64,000 nt of DNA, from contig NZ_BNEL01000003.1 of assembly GCF_018327685.1 (NCBI RefSeq), positions 1,612,001 to 1,676,000 of the forward strand, written 5' to 3'. Below the pieces are notes generated by a model. It was not told the DNA's origin. It made no database searches and was given only the letters and a program-made list of their open reading frames with translations. Below are positions 52,370-60,736 of this stretch, piece after piece; position 1 is the first letter of the stretch; each line of letters opens with the position of its first letter. Source of the stretch: Streptomyces sp. TS71-3 (lineage in GTDB: Bacteria > Actinomycetota > Actinomycetes > Streptomycetales > Streptomycetaceae). A program made the translations under genes and the position numbers.

Positions 52370-53755
52370 TCAGTGCGTCCGCCGCGCCGCGGCGTCCTTC
52401 TCGGCCGCTTCCTGGAGGGTGGCCGCGGCCTTCGCGGGGGAGGTGCCGCTCGCGACCGTCGTCGACGCCTCGCCGATCGCGGTCAGCATGTCGGCGCTGA
52501 CGGTGGCGAACCGCGGTTCGGTGGACCTGCCGACGTCCTTGAGCAGCTTCTGCAGGGCCGGCCGCTGGACATCGGGACTCGTCAGCTTCACGGCGTTCCA
52601 GTCGGGTGTGGCGGCCTTCAGCGCGGGCACGTCGTTGAGCACGTCGGCCACCGTCTGCTGGCCTGCCGCGGAGGTACCCAGCCACGTGGCGAAGGTGGTG
52701 GCCGCCGCGATGTGCTTCGAGCGCCGGTTGACGGCGAGCCCGAAGTCGGCGTCCCCGAAGAGCGCACCGACGTGCCCGGTGCCGGCCATGTCGGGGAACG
52801 GGATCGGCACCTGGGTGAACGGCTTGGGATGGGCCACGCCCGCTCCGGAGATGGCCGCGGTCGAGCCCGCCCGGGTGGCGTACTGCATGTACCAGGTGCC
52901 CATCATCACCATGGCGTACTTGCCCGACATGAAGGCGTTGTTGGCGTCCGGATACTGCATGGTGCCCAGGGCGCCGCTCTGCATGATCCCGTCCTTGAAG
53001 AGCCGCTGCCACAGGCCGAGCGCCTTGACGATGGTGGGGTCCGTCCACGGCACGCGGCCGGCCATCGCCTTCTCCCAGACACCCGGCCGGACGTTGTCGG
53101 CGATGGCCTGGATGGTGTCCTCGTTGAAGGCGGTCTGCGCGGCGCCCTGGACGAAGCAGCCGACGTGGTGGGCCGCGAAGACGGCGCACACGTGCTTCCA
53201 CTCGGCGTAGTCGGCGGGCGCTTTCAGGCCGTACCTGTCGAAGAGGTCCTTGTCGATCCACAGGGAACCGGCGTACGTGGCGCCGGCCGAGAGTGCCGCG
53301 AGCTTGCCGTCGGCGGTGAGGCTGCCGACCCCGATCGACGCCAGCTTGGACCTCCAGCCGGGGCCGAGTTCCTTGCGCACGGCGGGTGCGAGGTCGACGC
53401 CGAAGACGCTGTACTGCTTGACCGGGCCGTTGCCGGAGCCGGGTGCCACCGCGTAGACGTCGGGGCCCACCGAGGAGGCGAGCGCCGGCCGCAGCGCGGC
53501 GTTGTACCCGTCGATGGTGAGCTTCTTGTAGGTCACCTTGATCCGCGGATACGCCTTGTGGAACGCCTTGATGTACGCCTCGGCCGGGGCCTCGTCCGGT
53601 GTCCATCCCCACCAGGTCAGCGAGCCGGAGTCGGCCGGGCCCTTGTCCTCGGTCGCCGGCAGCGGACCGCCGGCGCAGCCGCCCAGCAGCAGCGCGGCGA
53701 CCGCCGTCACGGCACCCAGCAGCCGGGGCCTCGCGGCGGTGGCGGATCGGGGCAT
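52370..53755 (-). CDS. Extracellular solute-binding lipoprotein (sugar ABC transporter)
   Basis: 461 residues. Signal peptide with lipobox LLLGGC, C27 lipidated. The SBP_bac_1/8 fold shows SLTWWGWTPDEAPAEAYIKAF at the start of the mature protein, YAGSLWIDKDLFDRYGLKAP and AFMSGKYAMVMMGTWYM, all typical of sugar-binding proteins. GGAG precedes the ATG at 53755. First gene of the transporter operon; a motif shared with the LacI gene lies about 256 bp upstream. Confidence 0.92.
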   Translation of the reverse strand: MPRSATAARPRLLGAVTAVAALLLGGCAGGPLPATEDKGPADSGSLTWWGWTPDEAPAEAYIKAFHKAYPRIKVTYKKLTIDGYNAALRPALASSVGPDVYAVAPGSGNGPVKQYSVFGVDLAPAVRKELGPGWRSKLASIGVGSLTADGKLAALSAGATYAGSLWIDKDLFDRYGLKAPADYAEWKHVCAVFAAHHVGCFVQGAAQTAFNEDTIQAIADNVRPGVWEKAMAGRVPWTDPTIVKALGLWQRLFKDGIMQSGALGTMQYPDANNAFMSGKYAMVMMGTWYMQYATRAGSTAAISGAGVAHPKPFTQVPIPFPDMAGTGHVGALFGDADFGLAVNRRSKHIAAATTFATWLGTSAAGQQTVADVLNDVPALKAATPDWNAVKLTSPDVQRPALQKLLKDVGRSTEPRFATVSADMLTAIGEASTTVASGTSPAKAAATLQEAAEKDAAARRTH

Positions 53756-54210
53756 GCGAACTCTCCTTCGAGCCTGGCCTGTTGGGGTGGTACTTGTGGT
53801 ACTTCGAGCTGCGGTGGGGGGTCTGGGTGGCGGTGCCGTCGGTGCCGTCCATGGGGGCCGGGCCGGCTCGCCGGACGCGCCAGGGGGGCCTGTCCGGAAC
53901 TCGGCCCGGGCAGCGGGCTGGGAAACCGCGGGCACTCTCGCGGATGGGGACGCGCGGTGGCGGGGCGCCGGCGACACGGCCCGGAGCCCGCCTGAAACCG
54001 ATGGAGTTGCGAAAGTTTCGGAAACTGTTCTGAAAACAACGAACCACCGGCGGCACTTCGGTGTCAAGACGAGCGACAGCGGATTCCCGGTCCGGCGCCA
54101 GGACGGCTAGGGCTCCACCCGGTCCGATGGGCGCCGAAAGGGGCCCGCGTGCGCCGCATGTTGCCGCCCGGCCATCCCGACGGGGCCCCTGAGGGGCCGG
54201 TGTTAGGGTT
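53756..54210. other. Long divergent control region of the sugar locus
   Basis: About 455 bp between the binding protein and the LacI regulator. No gene; contains operator 1 and, presumably, a long untranslated leader for the binding protein gene. Confidence 0.5.
54011..54024 (-). promoter_or_regulatory. Sugar-locus operator 1
   Basis: On the minus strand GTTTCCGAAACTTTC, matching the shared GTTnnGAAACTTTC pattern with one extra base in the spacer; it also contains the dyad GTTTC-C-GAAAC. Confidence 0.55.
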
Positions 54211-54221
54211 GAGAAACTTTC
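54208..54221 (+). promoter_or_regulatory. Sugar-locus operator 2 (autoregulation)
   Basis: GTTGAGAAACTTTC, 33 bp before the LacI GTG. Confidence 0.6.
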
Positions 54222-54253
54222 TGTACCAGGGGTCGAGGCATCGGGGGAGCACT

Positions 54254-55369
54254 GTGGCGGCGGCACGGCGAGACGCGACGGCGAACGTCCCGGGGGGCGG
54301 GCGCGGCCGTGCCGCTCCGGCGCGGCCGGGCGGCACCGCCGGTGCCCGGGTGACCATCGCCATGGTCGCCGAGGAGGCCGGCGTCTCGGTCCCCACCGTC
54401 AGCAAGGTGCTCAACGGCCGCCACCACGTGGGCGCCGACACCCGCAGACGGGTCCAGCAGGCCCTGGACCGTACGGGCTACCAGTGGCGCGGCCGGAGCC
54501 GGGGGGACCGCACCGGCACCGGGCTCGTCAACTTCGTGATCAGCACCGTGGACACGCCCTGGGCGCGGGAGCTGCTCACCGGGGCCGAGCAGGAGGCCTA
54601 CCGGCTCGGGGCCGGCCTGGTGCTGAGCGTCACCCACGACAGCCAGGCGCGTCCACGGGACTGGATGGACATGCTGAGCTCACGGCCGACCGACGGCGTG
54701 GTCTTCGTCATCTCGCACGCCCGCCAACTCGGCGCCGAGCGGCTGAGCCCGGTGGGCACCCCCCTGGTGGTCATCGACCAGATGGGCGGCCACGACCGCA
54801 ACGTACCGACCATCGGCGCCTCCAACTTCGCCGGAGGCTTCTCCGCCACCGAGCACCTGGTGGGCCTCGGGCACCGCCGCATCGGCGTCGTCACCGGCCC
54901 CGACGACGTGCAGTGCAGCAGGGAGCGGCTGGACGGCTACCGGGCCGCCCTGGTCAGGGCCGGCCTCGACCACGCCCCGGAACTCGTGCGCACCGGCGAC
55001 TTCTACGCCGAGAGCGGCCGGCGCGCCGCCGCCGAACTGCTCGACCTCGACGATCCGCCCACCGCCGTCTTCGCCCTCTCCGACCTGCAGGCCCGCGGGG
55101 TCTACGACGAGGCGCACGAGCGGGGGCTGCGGATCCCGCGGGATCTCAGCGTGGTGGGCTTCGACGACGTGGACTCCTGCATGTGGATGACGCCTCGGCT
55201 GACCACCGTGCGCCAGCCGCTGGCGCAGATGGCGATGCTCGCCGTGCGGGGGGTCCTGGAGCCCGCAGAGGAGGTCCCGGGACAGTCGTTGCGGCTCGAA
55301 CTCGCCACGCGTCTCGTGGAGCGGGAGAGCACCTCGGCGCCCCGGCGGGCCGGGTCGAGGCGGCGTTGA
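54254..55369 (+). CDS. LacI-family transcriptional regulator
   Basis: 371 residues. The HTH VTIAMVAEEAGVSVPTVSKVLNGRHHVGADTRRRV (VSVPTVSKVLNG is the recognition helix region) starts near residue 35, after a basic extension. The effector domain has the periplasmic-binding fold and ends with DLSVVGFDDVDSCMWMTPRLTTVRQP, the standard LacI block. The GTG at 54254 has GGGGGAG upstream. It probably represses the transporter, itself and the dehydrogenase operon through the shared GAAAsTTTC motif. Confidence 0.92.
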   Translation: MAAARRDATANVPGGGRGRAAPARPGGTAGARVTIAMVAEEAGVSVPTVSKVLNGRHHVGADTRRRVQQALDRTGYQWRGRSRGDRTGTGLVNFVISTVDTPWARELLTGAEQEAYRLGAGLVLSVTHDSQARPRDWMDMLSSRPTDGVVFVISHARQLGAERLSPVGTPLVVIDQMGGHDRNVPTIGASNFAGGFSATEHLVGLGHRRIGVVTGPDDVQCSRERLDGYRAALVRAGLDHAPELVRTGDFYAESGRRAAAELLDLDDPPTAVFALSDLQARGVYDEAHERGLRIPRDLSVVGFDDVDSCMWMTPRLTTVRQPLAQMAMLAVRGVLEPAEEVPGQSLRLELATRLVERESTSAPRRAGSRRR

Positions 55370-55460
55370 GGACGCCGGTCGCCCGGATCACGTGCTTTCC
55401 CATGGCCTCTTGACCCTCCCGGAAAGCCCGTTCTACCGTTGCCGCGAAATTTCCGACACA

Positions 55461-55474
55461 GTTCAGAAACTTTC
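55461..55474 (+). promoter_or_regulatory. Sugar-locus operator 3
   Basis: GTTCAGAAACTTTC, 15 bp before the alcohol dehydrogenase GTG; the wider ACAGTT...GAAACTTTC context also matches operator 1. Confidence 0.6.
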
Positions 55475-55488
55475 TGTGAGGGGATGCC

Positions 55489-56646
55489 GTGACGGACCGC
55501 AACTCCCTCGGGGGACCGGGCACACCAGCGCCCCGCACCGTCCGTGCGGCGGTCCTGCGCCGGGCCGGCGAGCCCCTGGGCGTCGAGGACGTCCTGCTGG
55601 ACGCGCCCCTGGCGGGCGAGGTGCTGGTCAGGATCGACGCGGCGGGCGTGTGCCACACCGACCTGCACTACATGGCCGGCGACCTGTCCAGCCGGCTGCC
55701 CGCGGTGATCGGCCACGAGGGCACCGGTGTCGTCGAGGCCGTCGGCGAGGGCGTGACCCTGGTGGCCGCCGGGCAGCGGGTGTGCCTGCTCTGGCGCCCC
55801 CGCTGCGGTGAGTGCCGGTACTGCGTCACCGGCGCCCCGGCGATGTGCGAACGTGCCGCGGTGCAGGCCGCCTACGGTGGGCTGCTCGACGGGACCAGCA
55901 GGCTCCGGCTCCCCGACGGCGGTGCGCTGCACCACCTGATGGGCGCCTCCTGCTTCGCCCGGTACGCCGTGGTGTCCGAGCGCGCCGTCGTGGCCGTGCC
56001 GGACGGAGTGCCCGCCGAGGTCGCGGCCGTCGCGGGATGCGCCGTGATCACCGGTGTGGGGGCCGTACTCAACGCCGTCGGCGGCTGCGCGGGAGCGTCC
56101 CTCGCGGTGTTCGGCGCGGGCGGCGTCGGGCTGAGCGCGGTCATGGGTGCCCGGCTCGCGGGCGCCTTCCCGGTGATAGCGGTCGACGTGGTGGCCGAAC
56201 GCCTCGATACGGCCGTGGAACTGGGCGCCACCCACGTCGTCGACGCGTCGCGGAGGGATGTGGCCGCCGAGCTGAGACGGCTCGTCCCCGGCGGGCTCGA
56301 CCACGCCATCGAGGCGATCGGCCGCCCGGACGTCCTCGCCATCGCCTTCGACGCCCTCCGACCCCGCGGCCAACTCGTACCGATCGGCCTCAGCAGGCCC
56401 GACACCGCTCTGTCCGTGCCGCTGAACCAGGTCGTCCAGCACGAGAAGCGCATCGTGGGCAGCCTGTACGGCTCGTCGAACCCGGTGGTGGACCTGCCCA
56501 GGCTCTTCGCCCTCCACGCGGCGGGGCGGTTGCCGCTCGACCGGCTCGTGGGACGCACCTACCCGCTGGAGCAGATCAACGACGCCTGCGACGACCTCGG
56601 CAGGGGCGCCGTAGGCAGGGGAGTGGTGCTGCCGTGGGCGGCGTGA
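55489..56646 (+). CDS. Zinc-dependent alcohol dehydrogenase (MDR family)
   Basis: 385 residues. Catalytic zinc: GVCHTDLHYM and GHEGTGVVEAVG; structural zinc CGECRYCVTGAPAMC (four cysteines); NAD-binding FGAGGVGLSAVMGARLAG. Oxidises a polyol or alcohol formed in the sugar pathway; substrate unknown. The GTG at 55489 has GGGGA upstream. It overlaps or abuts the next SDR gene. Confidence 0.9.
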   Translation: MTDRNSLGGPGTPAPRTVRAAVLRRAGEPLGVEDVLLDAPLAGEVLVRIDAAGVCHTDLHYMAGDLSSRLPAVIGHEGTGVVEAVGEGVTLVAAGQRVCLLWRPRCGECRYCVTGAPAMCERAAVQAAYGGLLDGTSRLRLPDGGALHHLMGASCFARYAVVSERAVVAVPDGVPAEVAAVAGCAVITGVGAVLNAVGGCAGASLAVFGAGGVGLSAVMGARLAGAFPVIAVDVVAERLDTAVELGATHVVDASRRDVAAELRRLVPGGLDHAIEAIGRPDVLAIAFDALRPRGQLVPIGLSRPDTALSVPLNQVVQHEKRIVGSLYGSSNPVVDLPRLFALHAAGRLPLDRLVGRTYPLEQINDACDDLGRGAVGRGVVLPWAA

Positions 56647-56660
56647 GGGGGCGTCCGCCC

Positions 56661-57425
56661 GTGGAGTACGCCCGCTATCCCAGCCTGGCCGGCAAGGTGG
56701 TCTGGGTCTCCGGCGGCGCCACCGGCCTGGGCGCCGAGTTCGTGCGGCAGTTCTGCGCCCAGGGCGCCAGGGTGGCGTTCGCCGACATCGACGAGCCGGC
56801 TGGGAGGCTGCTGTGCGACGCGGCCGCGGAGGAGACCGGCTCCCGCCCGCTCTTCCTGCCCGCGGACGTCCGGGACGTGCCCGCGTACACCGAGGCCCTC
56901 GCGACGGCCGCCCGCACCCTCGGCCCGGTCTCGGTGCTGGTGAACAACGCCGCCGACGACGACCGCAGGGACAGCGCCACGATCGACCAGGCCTACTGGG
57001 ACGACAAGCTCGCGGTGAACCTGCGGCACCACTTCTTCGCCATCCAGGCCGTGACCCCGGGCATGCGGGAGCTCGGCGGCGGCTCGATCGTCAACATGGG
57101 CTCGGTCTCGGCGCACATCCCGCTGACCAGGATGCCGGCCTACATCGCGTCCAAGGCGGCCGTGGAGGGCCTTACCCGCACCCTCGCCCGCGAGCTGGGC
57201 CCGGACCGCATCCGCGTCAACTGCGTCATCCCAGGCTGGATCATGACCGAGCGCCAGCTGAGGGACTGGGTCACCCCGGAGGCGGAACAGCTCATCGACG
57301 CGTCGCAGAGCCTGCCGGGACGGCTGGTCCCGGCGGACGTGGCCCGCATGGTGCTCTGGCTGGCCGCCGACGACAGCGGCCTGTGCACCGGGCAGAAGTG
57401 GGTGGTGGACGGCGGATGGACGTGA
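56661..57425 (+). CDS. SDR-family dehydrogenase
   Basis: 254 residues. VSGGATGLGAEF (cofactor), NNAADDD, catalytic S148 (MGSVSAH), Y161 and K165 (YIASK). Resembles sugar dehydrogenases of the classical SDR family. GTG at 56661 (GAGGGGG upstream) is preferred; GTG at 56643, overlapping the ADH stop as GTGA, is an alternative adding six residues. Co-transcribed with the ADH gene. Confidence 0.9.
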   Translation: MEYARYPSLAGKVVWVSGGATGLGAEFVRQFCAQGARVAFADIDEPAGRLLCDAAAEETGSRPLFLPADVRDVPAYTEALATAARTLGPVSVLVNNAADDDRRDSATIDQAYWDDKLAVNLRHHFFAIQAVTPGMRELGGGSIVNMGSVSAHIPLTRMPAYIASKAAVEGLTRTLARELGPDRIRVNCVIPGWIMTERQLRDWVTPEAEQLIDASQSLPGRLVPADVARMVLWLAADDSGLCTGQKWVVDGGWT

Positions 57426-57474
57426 CGTCCTCACCGGCCATCCGGGGCCGCACGTCCCGCACGGCTCCCGCTCG

Positions 57475-57587
57475 GCACACCGGAACCGCACACGGCAAGC
57501 GCACACCGCGACCGCACATCGCAAGCGGACACCGCGGCCGTATACCGCGATCGCACACCGCAACCGCACACCGCAACCGCGCACCGG
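57475..57587. repeat. Degenerate CGCACACCGCAAC repeats
   Basis: About nine imperfect 10-13-bp units based on CGCACACCGCAAC fill most of the gap between the SDR and epimerase genes. No gene is evident in the 307-bp interval. Confidence 0.7.
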
Positions 57588-57732
57588 ACGACCCACCACA
57601 CCGGCGGAAGGCCCGAGCGGTGTGGCCGATCCGCCGGTGAGCCCGACCCCCGCACCCGACGCCCCATGCCTCCCCGCACCCCGCGAATCCCCCCGCACCT
57701 CCCCGCACCCCACGCCCCACAGGAGCAGCACC

Positions 57733-58752
57733 GTGAGAGTCCTCTACATCGGCGGTACGGGCACCATCAGCTCGGCCTGCGTCAGCGCCTCGGTCCGGCA
57801 CGGCGCCGACGTGCACGTCCTCAACCGGGGCCGCACGCAGGAGCGGCGCCCGCTGCCCGGCGCGGTGACCAGTCTCAGCGCGGACGTCACGGATCCGGAC
57901 GCCCTCGCGCACGTGCTGACGGGCCGTGACTTCGACTGCGTCGTCAACTTCCTCTCCTTCGGCGCCGACGACGCGGCGGCGATGGTCCGGCTGCTGCGCG
58001 GACACGTCGGGCAGTACATCCACATCAGCTCGGCGTCCGCCTACCACAAACCGGTCCGCCGGCTGCCGATCACCGAATCCACCACGTTGCGCAACCCCTA
58101 CCTCCGCTACGCGCAGGACAAGATCGCCGCGGAGGACGTGCTCCGCCGTGCCTACGAGGAGGAGGACTTCCCGGCGACGATCGTGCGTCCCTCGCACACC
58201 TACGACGACGCGCACCCGCCGCTGCCGGGCGACTGGACGGCGTGGGACCGCCTCTCGCGCGGGGACGAGATCGTGGTGCCCGGCGACGGCACCAGCCTCT
58301 GGACGCTCACCCACGCCGACGACTTCGCGGTGGGCCTCACCGGCCTGATCGGCAACGCGCAGGCCGTCGGCGAGGACTTCCACATCACCTCCGACGAGGT
58401 GCTGTCGTGGAACGAGATATACGGGGTGGTCGGCCGGGTCACCGGATCCGCCGCGAGACTGCTGCACCTGCCCTCCGACCTGCTGCCCGCCGTCGCCCCC
58501 GACTGGTTCTTCTCGGACCTGATCGTGGGGGACCTCCAGCACAGCGCCGTCTTCGACAACACCAAGATCCGGCGCCACGTGCCCGCGTTCCGCCCCGTGG
58601 TCACCTGGTCACAGGGGGCACGGCGGTTGCGTGACTGGCGCGCCGGGCACGAGGCCGCGACGCGCCCCGACCCCGCCGTCGACGCCGTGCTCGACCGGCT
58701 GGTGCGCGCCCGGCACGCGGCCGCAGAGGCCGCCGCCGCTCTCGCGCCATGA
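57733..58752 (+). CDS. NAD-dependent epimerase/dehydratase-family protein
   Basis: 339 residues of extended SDR fold. VLYIGGTGTISSACVSASV is the cofactor motif; ISSASAYHKP and RYAQDKIAAEDVL follow, where SAY and the YxxxK-like YAQDK residues complete the site; HITSDEVLSWNEIYGVVG resembles the epimerase/reductase C-terminus. AGGAG precedes the GTG at 57733. Probably acts on a sugar or sugar acid of the same pathway. Confidence 0.82.
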   Translation: MRVLYIGGTGTISSACVSASVRHGADVHVLNRGRTQERRPLPGAVTSLSADVTDPDALAHVLTGRDFDCVVNFLSFGADDAAAMVRLLRGHVGQYIHISSASAYHKPVRRLPITESTTLRNPYLRYAQDKIAAEDVLRRAYEEEDFPATIVRPSHTYDDAHPPLPGDWTAWDRLSRGDEIVVPGDGTSLWTLTHADDFAVGLTGLIGNAQAVGEDFHITSDEVLSWNEIYGVVGRVTGSAARLLHLPSDLLPAVAPDWFFSDLIVGDLQHSAVFDNTKIRRHVPAFRPVVTWSQGARRLRDWRAGHEAATRPDPAVDAVLDRLVRARHAAAEAAAALAP

Positions 58753-58797
58753 GCACCTGCCCGCTTCCCGACGCCTCCCGAGAACGGTGAAACCACG

Positions 58798-59784
58798 ATG
58801 ATCGTCCCCGCTCCCGCAACGGGATCCGGTGTCCCGGACCCGACCGTTCCGCGGCCCTTCGGCCGCACCGGCCTGGCCGTCACACCGGTCTGCGTCGGTA
58901 CCAGTCCGCTCGCGAGCATGCCCGCGCTCTACGGCTACAGCGTCGACGGCCAGCGCGCCGAGGACACCGTGGCGGCGGTCCTGGACGGTCCGTTCACCTT
59001 CATGGACACCTCCAACGGCTACGGAGGCGGTACGGCGGAGCGCAGCATCGGTGCCGTGCTGCGCCGTCGCGGAGGTCTGCCGGAGGGATTCGTGCTGGCC
59101 ACCAAGGCGGACGCCGATCCTGAGACGGGCGCCTTCGACGGTGCTCGGGTGCGTCGCTCGGTGGAGGAGAGCCTGGAACGGCTCGGCCTCGACCGGATCG
59201 CGGTGCTCTACCTGCACGACCCCGAGTTCCACATGACGTTCGAGGAGGCCATGGCCCCCGGGGGAGCGGTGGAGGCGATGGCGGCGCTGCGCGACGAGGG
59301 CGTGGTGGGGCACCTCGGTGTCGCGGGCGGGCAACTGGACATGATGCTCCGCTTCGTGGCCACCGGGGAGTTCGCGGCGGTGGTCAACCACAACCGCTGG
59401 ACCCTCGTCGACCGCGGTGCCGAACCGCTGATGGACCTCGCCCGCAGCAAGGGCACGGCGTTCGTGAACGGTGCCCCGTACGGGGGCGGCATGCTCGTCA
59501 AGGGGCCCGATGCCCAGCCGCGGTACGCCTACCGCGAGACACCCGAGGCCGTGCGCGAGGCCGTGCGCGCCATGCAAGGGGCCGCCGAGCGGCACGGTGT
59601 GAGCCTCGCCGCCGTCGCGCTCCAGTTCTCCCTGCGCGACCCCCGTGTGACCTCGACCATCGTCGGTTTCTCGCGCCCCTCCAGGGTCGCCGACACGCTG
59701 CGTCTGGCGACCACGCCGGTGCCGGACGGGCTGTGGGAGGAGATCGAGCGGCACGTGCCCGCGCGCGTTCACTGGCTCCCCTGA
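58798..59784 (+). CDS. Aldo/keto reductase (aldose dehydrogenase-like)
   Basis: 328 residues. FMDTSNGYGGGTAERSIGAVL supplies the catalytic Asp and Tyr, VLATKADAD the lysine, VLYLHDPEF the histidine; the last block FSLRDPRVTSTIVGFSRPSRVADT binds NAD(P). Resembles D-threo-aldose/L-fucose 1-dehydrogenases, which oxidise free aldoses. That fits a locus of sugar import and oxidation, though the actual sugar is not shown. Starts 45 bp after the epimerase gene; the last gene of the sugar locus. Confidence 0.85.
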   Translation: MIVPAPATGSGVPDPTVPRPFGRTGLAVTPVCVGTSPLASMPALYGYSVDGQRAEDTVAAVLDGPFTFMDTSNGYGGGTAERSIGAVLRRRGGLPEGFVLATKADADPETGAFDGARVRRSVEESLERLGLDRIAVLYLHDPEFHMTFEEAMAPGGAVEAMAALRDEGVVGHLGVAGGQLDMMLRFVATGEFAAVVNHNRWTLVDRGAEPLMDLARSKGTAFVNGAPYGGGMLVKGPDAQPRYAYRETPEAVREAVRAMQGAAERHGVSLAAVALQFSLRDPRVTSTIVGFSRPSRVADTLRLATTPVPDGLWEEIERHVPARVHWLP

Positions 59785-60222
59785 CCGCCCGGCCCCTCAC
59801 GCGGCCACCGCGCCTCCGGTCGCCTTCGACGTCCCGGTCGCCTCCGACGCCCCCGTCGCCTGCGACGCGGCTCCGGACCGCCCGCGCCGCGGCGGGTGCG
59901 CGAGGCGACACGGCCGGGGAGCCGCCCAGCCCCCGGTACCTTCCGAGCCCTGGGCTACCCTCCGAGCGCCCGGCTGCCTTCCGAGCCCCGCTCTCCGAAC
60001 CCTCGGCTACCCTCCCCGCCCCCGGCTGCCTTCCGGGCTCCCGGCCACCTCCCACGCCGTAAACGACATGCGGGCCCCTGAAGTACTACGTGCCAACAGG
60101 TCCCCCTACTCAATCGATAGCCACATCTGGCCACTCTTGGTCCGGTCCATTGACGACCACGCCTCCGCTGGGCAGCGTGGGGGCGCTCCGTGCCACCTTC
60201 TCTCCCCCCCCGGAGGTTCCGC
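59785..60222. other. Gene-free gap with degenerate CCTTCCGAGC repeats
   Basis: 438 bp. 59820-59875 repeats a CGGTCGCCTnCGACG phrase three times and 59930-60060 repeats CTnCCnGnGC phrases; no gene, hairpin or clear promoter is identified. Confidence 0.5.
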
Positions 60223-60726
60223 ATGGCCATCGAACTGGTCGTCAACGGCAAGAAAGCGAACGTCGCCTCGTCACCCGATACGCCGTTGCTCTACGTGCTG
60301 CGCGGAGAACTCGGCCTGTCGGGGCCGAAGTTCGGCTGCGGCCTGGAACAGTGCGGCGCCTGCTCGGTGCTGTCGGACGAAGGCGCGCGGCGCACCTGCG
60401 TGAAGCCCGTCTCGGAGTTCGAGGGGCAGAACATCACGACGGTGGAGGGGTTGCCCGAGCTCTGGGCGAAGGACGACGCGAGACGGCACACGGACCTCCA
60501 CCCCGTCCAGCAGGCCTGGATCGAGGAGCAGGTCCCCCAGTGCGGCTACTGCCAGAACGGGATGATGATCACGGCCGTCAACCTGCTCGCCGCCAACCCC
60601 GACCCCTCGGTGAGCGAGATCATGACGGCGTTCAGCACCTCGGGCCCCTCAGCCCACCTGTGCCGGTGCGGCACCTACGACAAGATCATCAAGGCGGTAC
60701 AGCGTGCCGCCGAGCTGATGGCCTGA
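60223..60726 (+). CDS. Molybdenum hydroxylase [2Fe-2S] subunit (IorA-like)
   Basis: 167 residues binding two [2Fe-2S] clusters. Plant-type cluster: GCGLEQCGACSVLSD plus the later Cys in RRTCVKPVSE; second cluster: QCGYCQNGMM and HLCRCGTYDKI. It passes electrons from the molybdopterin subunit to an acceptor. GGAGG precedes the ATG. Followed 10 bp later by the large subunit gene. The order matches isoquinoline 1-oxidoreductase-type enzymes without an FAD subunit. Confidence 0.92.
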   Translation: MAIELVVNGKKANVASSPDTPLLYVLRGELGLSGPKFGCGLEQCGACSVLSDEGARRTCVKPVSEFEGQNITTVEGLPELWAKDDARRHTDLHPVQQAWIEEQVPQCGYCQNGMMITAVNLLAANPDPSVSEIMTAFSTSGPSAHLCRCGTYDKIIKAVQRAAELMA

Positions 60727-60736
60727 GGAGCCGGAG

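Noticed and set aside
57431..57730. Minus-strand frame rich in RGVRLRCAVAV repeats
   Set aside because: Produced by the CGCACACCGCAAC repeats; no start signal or conserved sequence.
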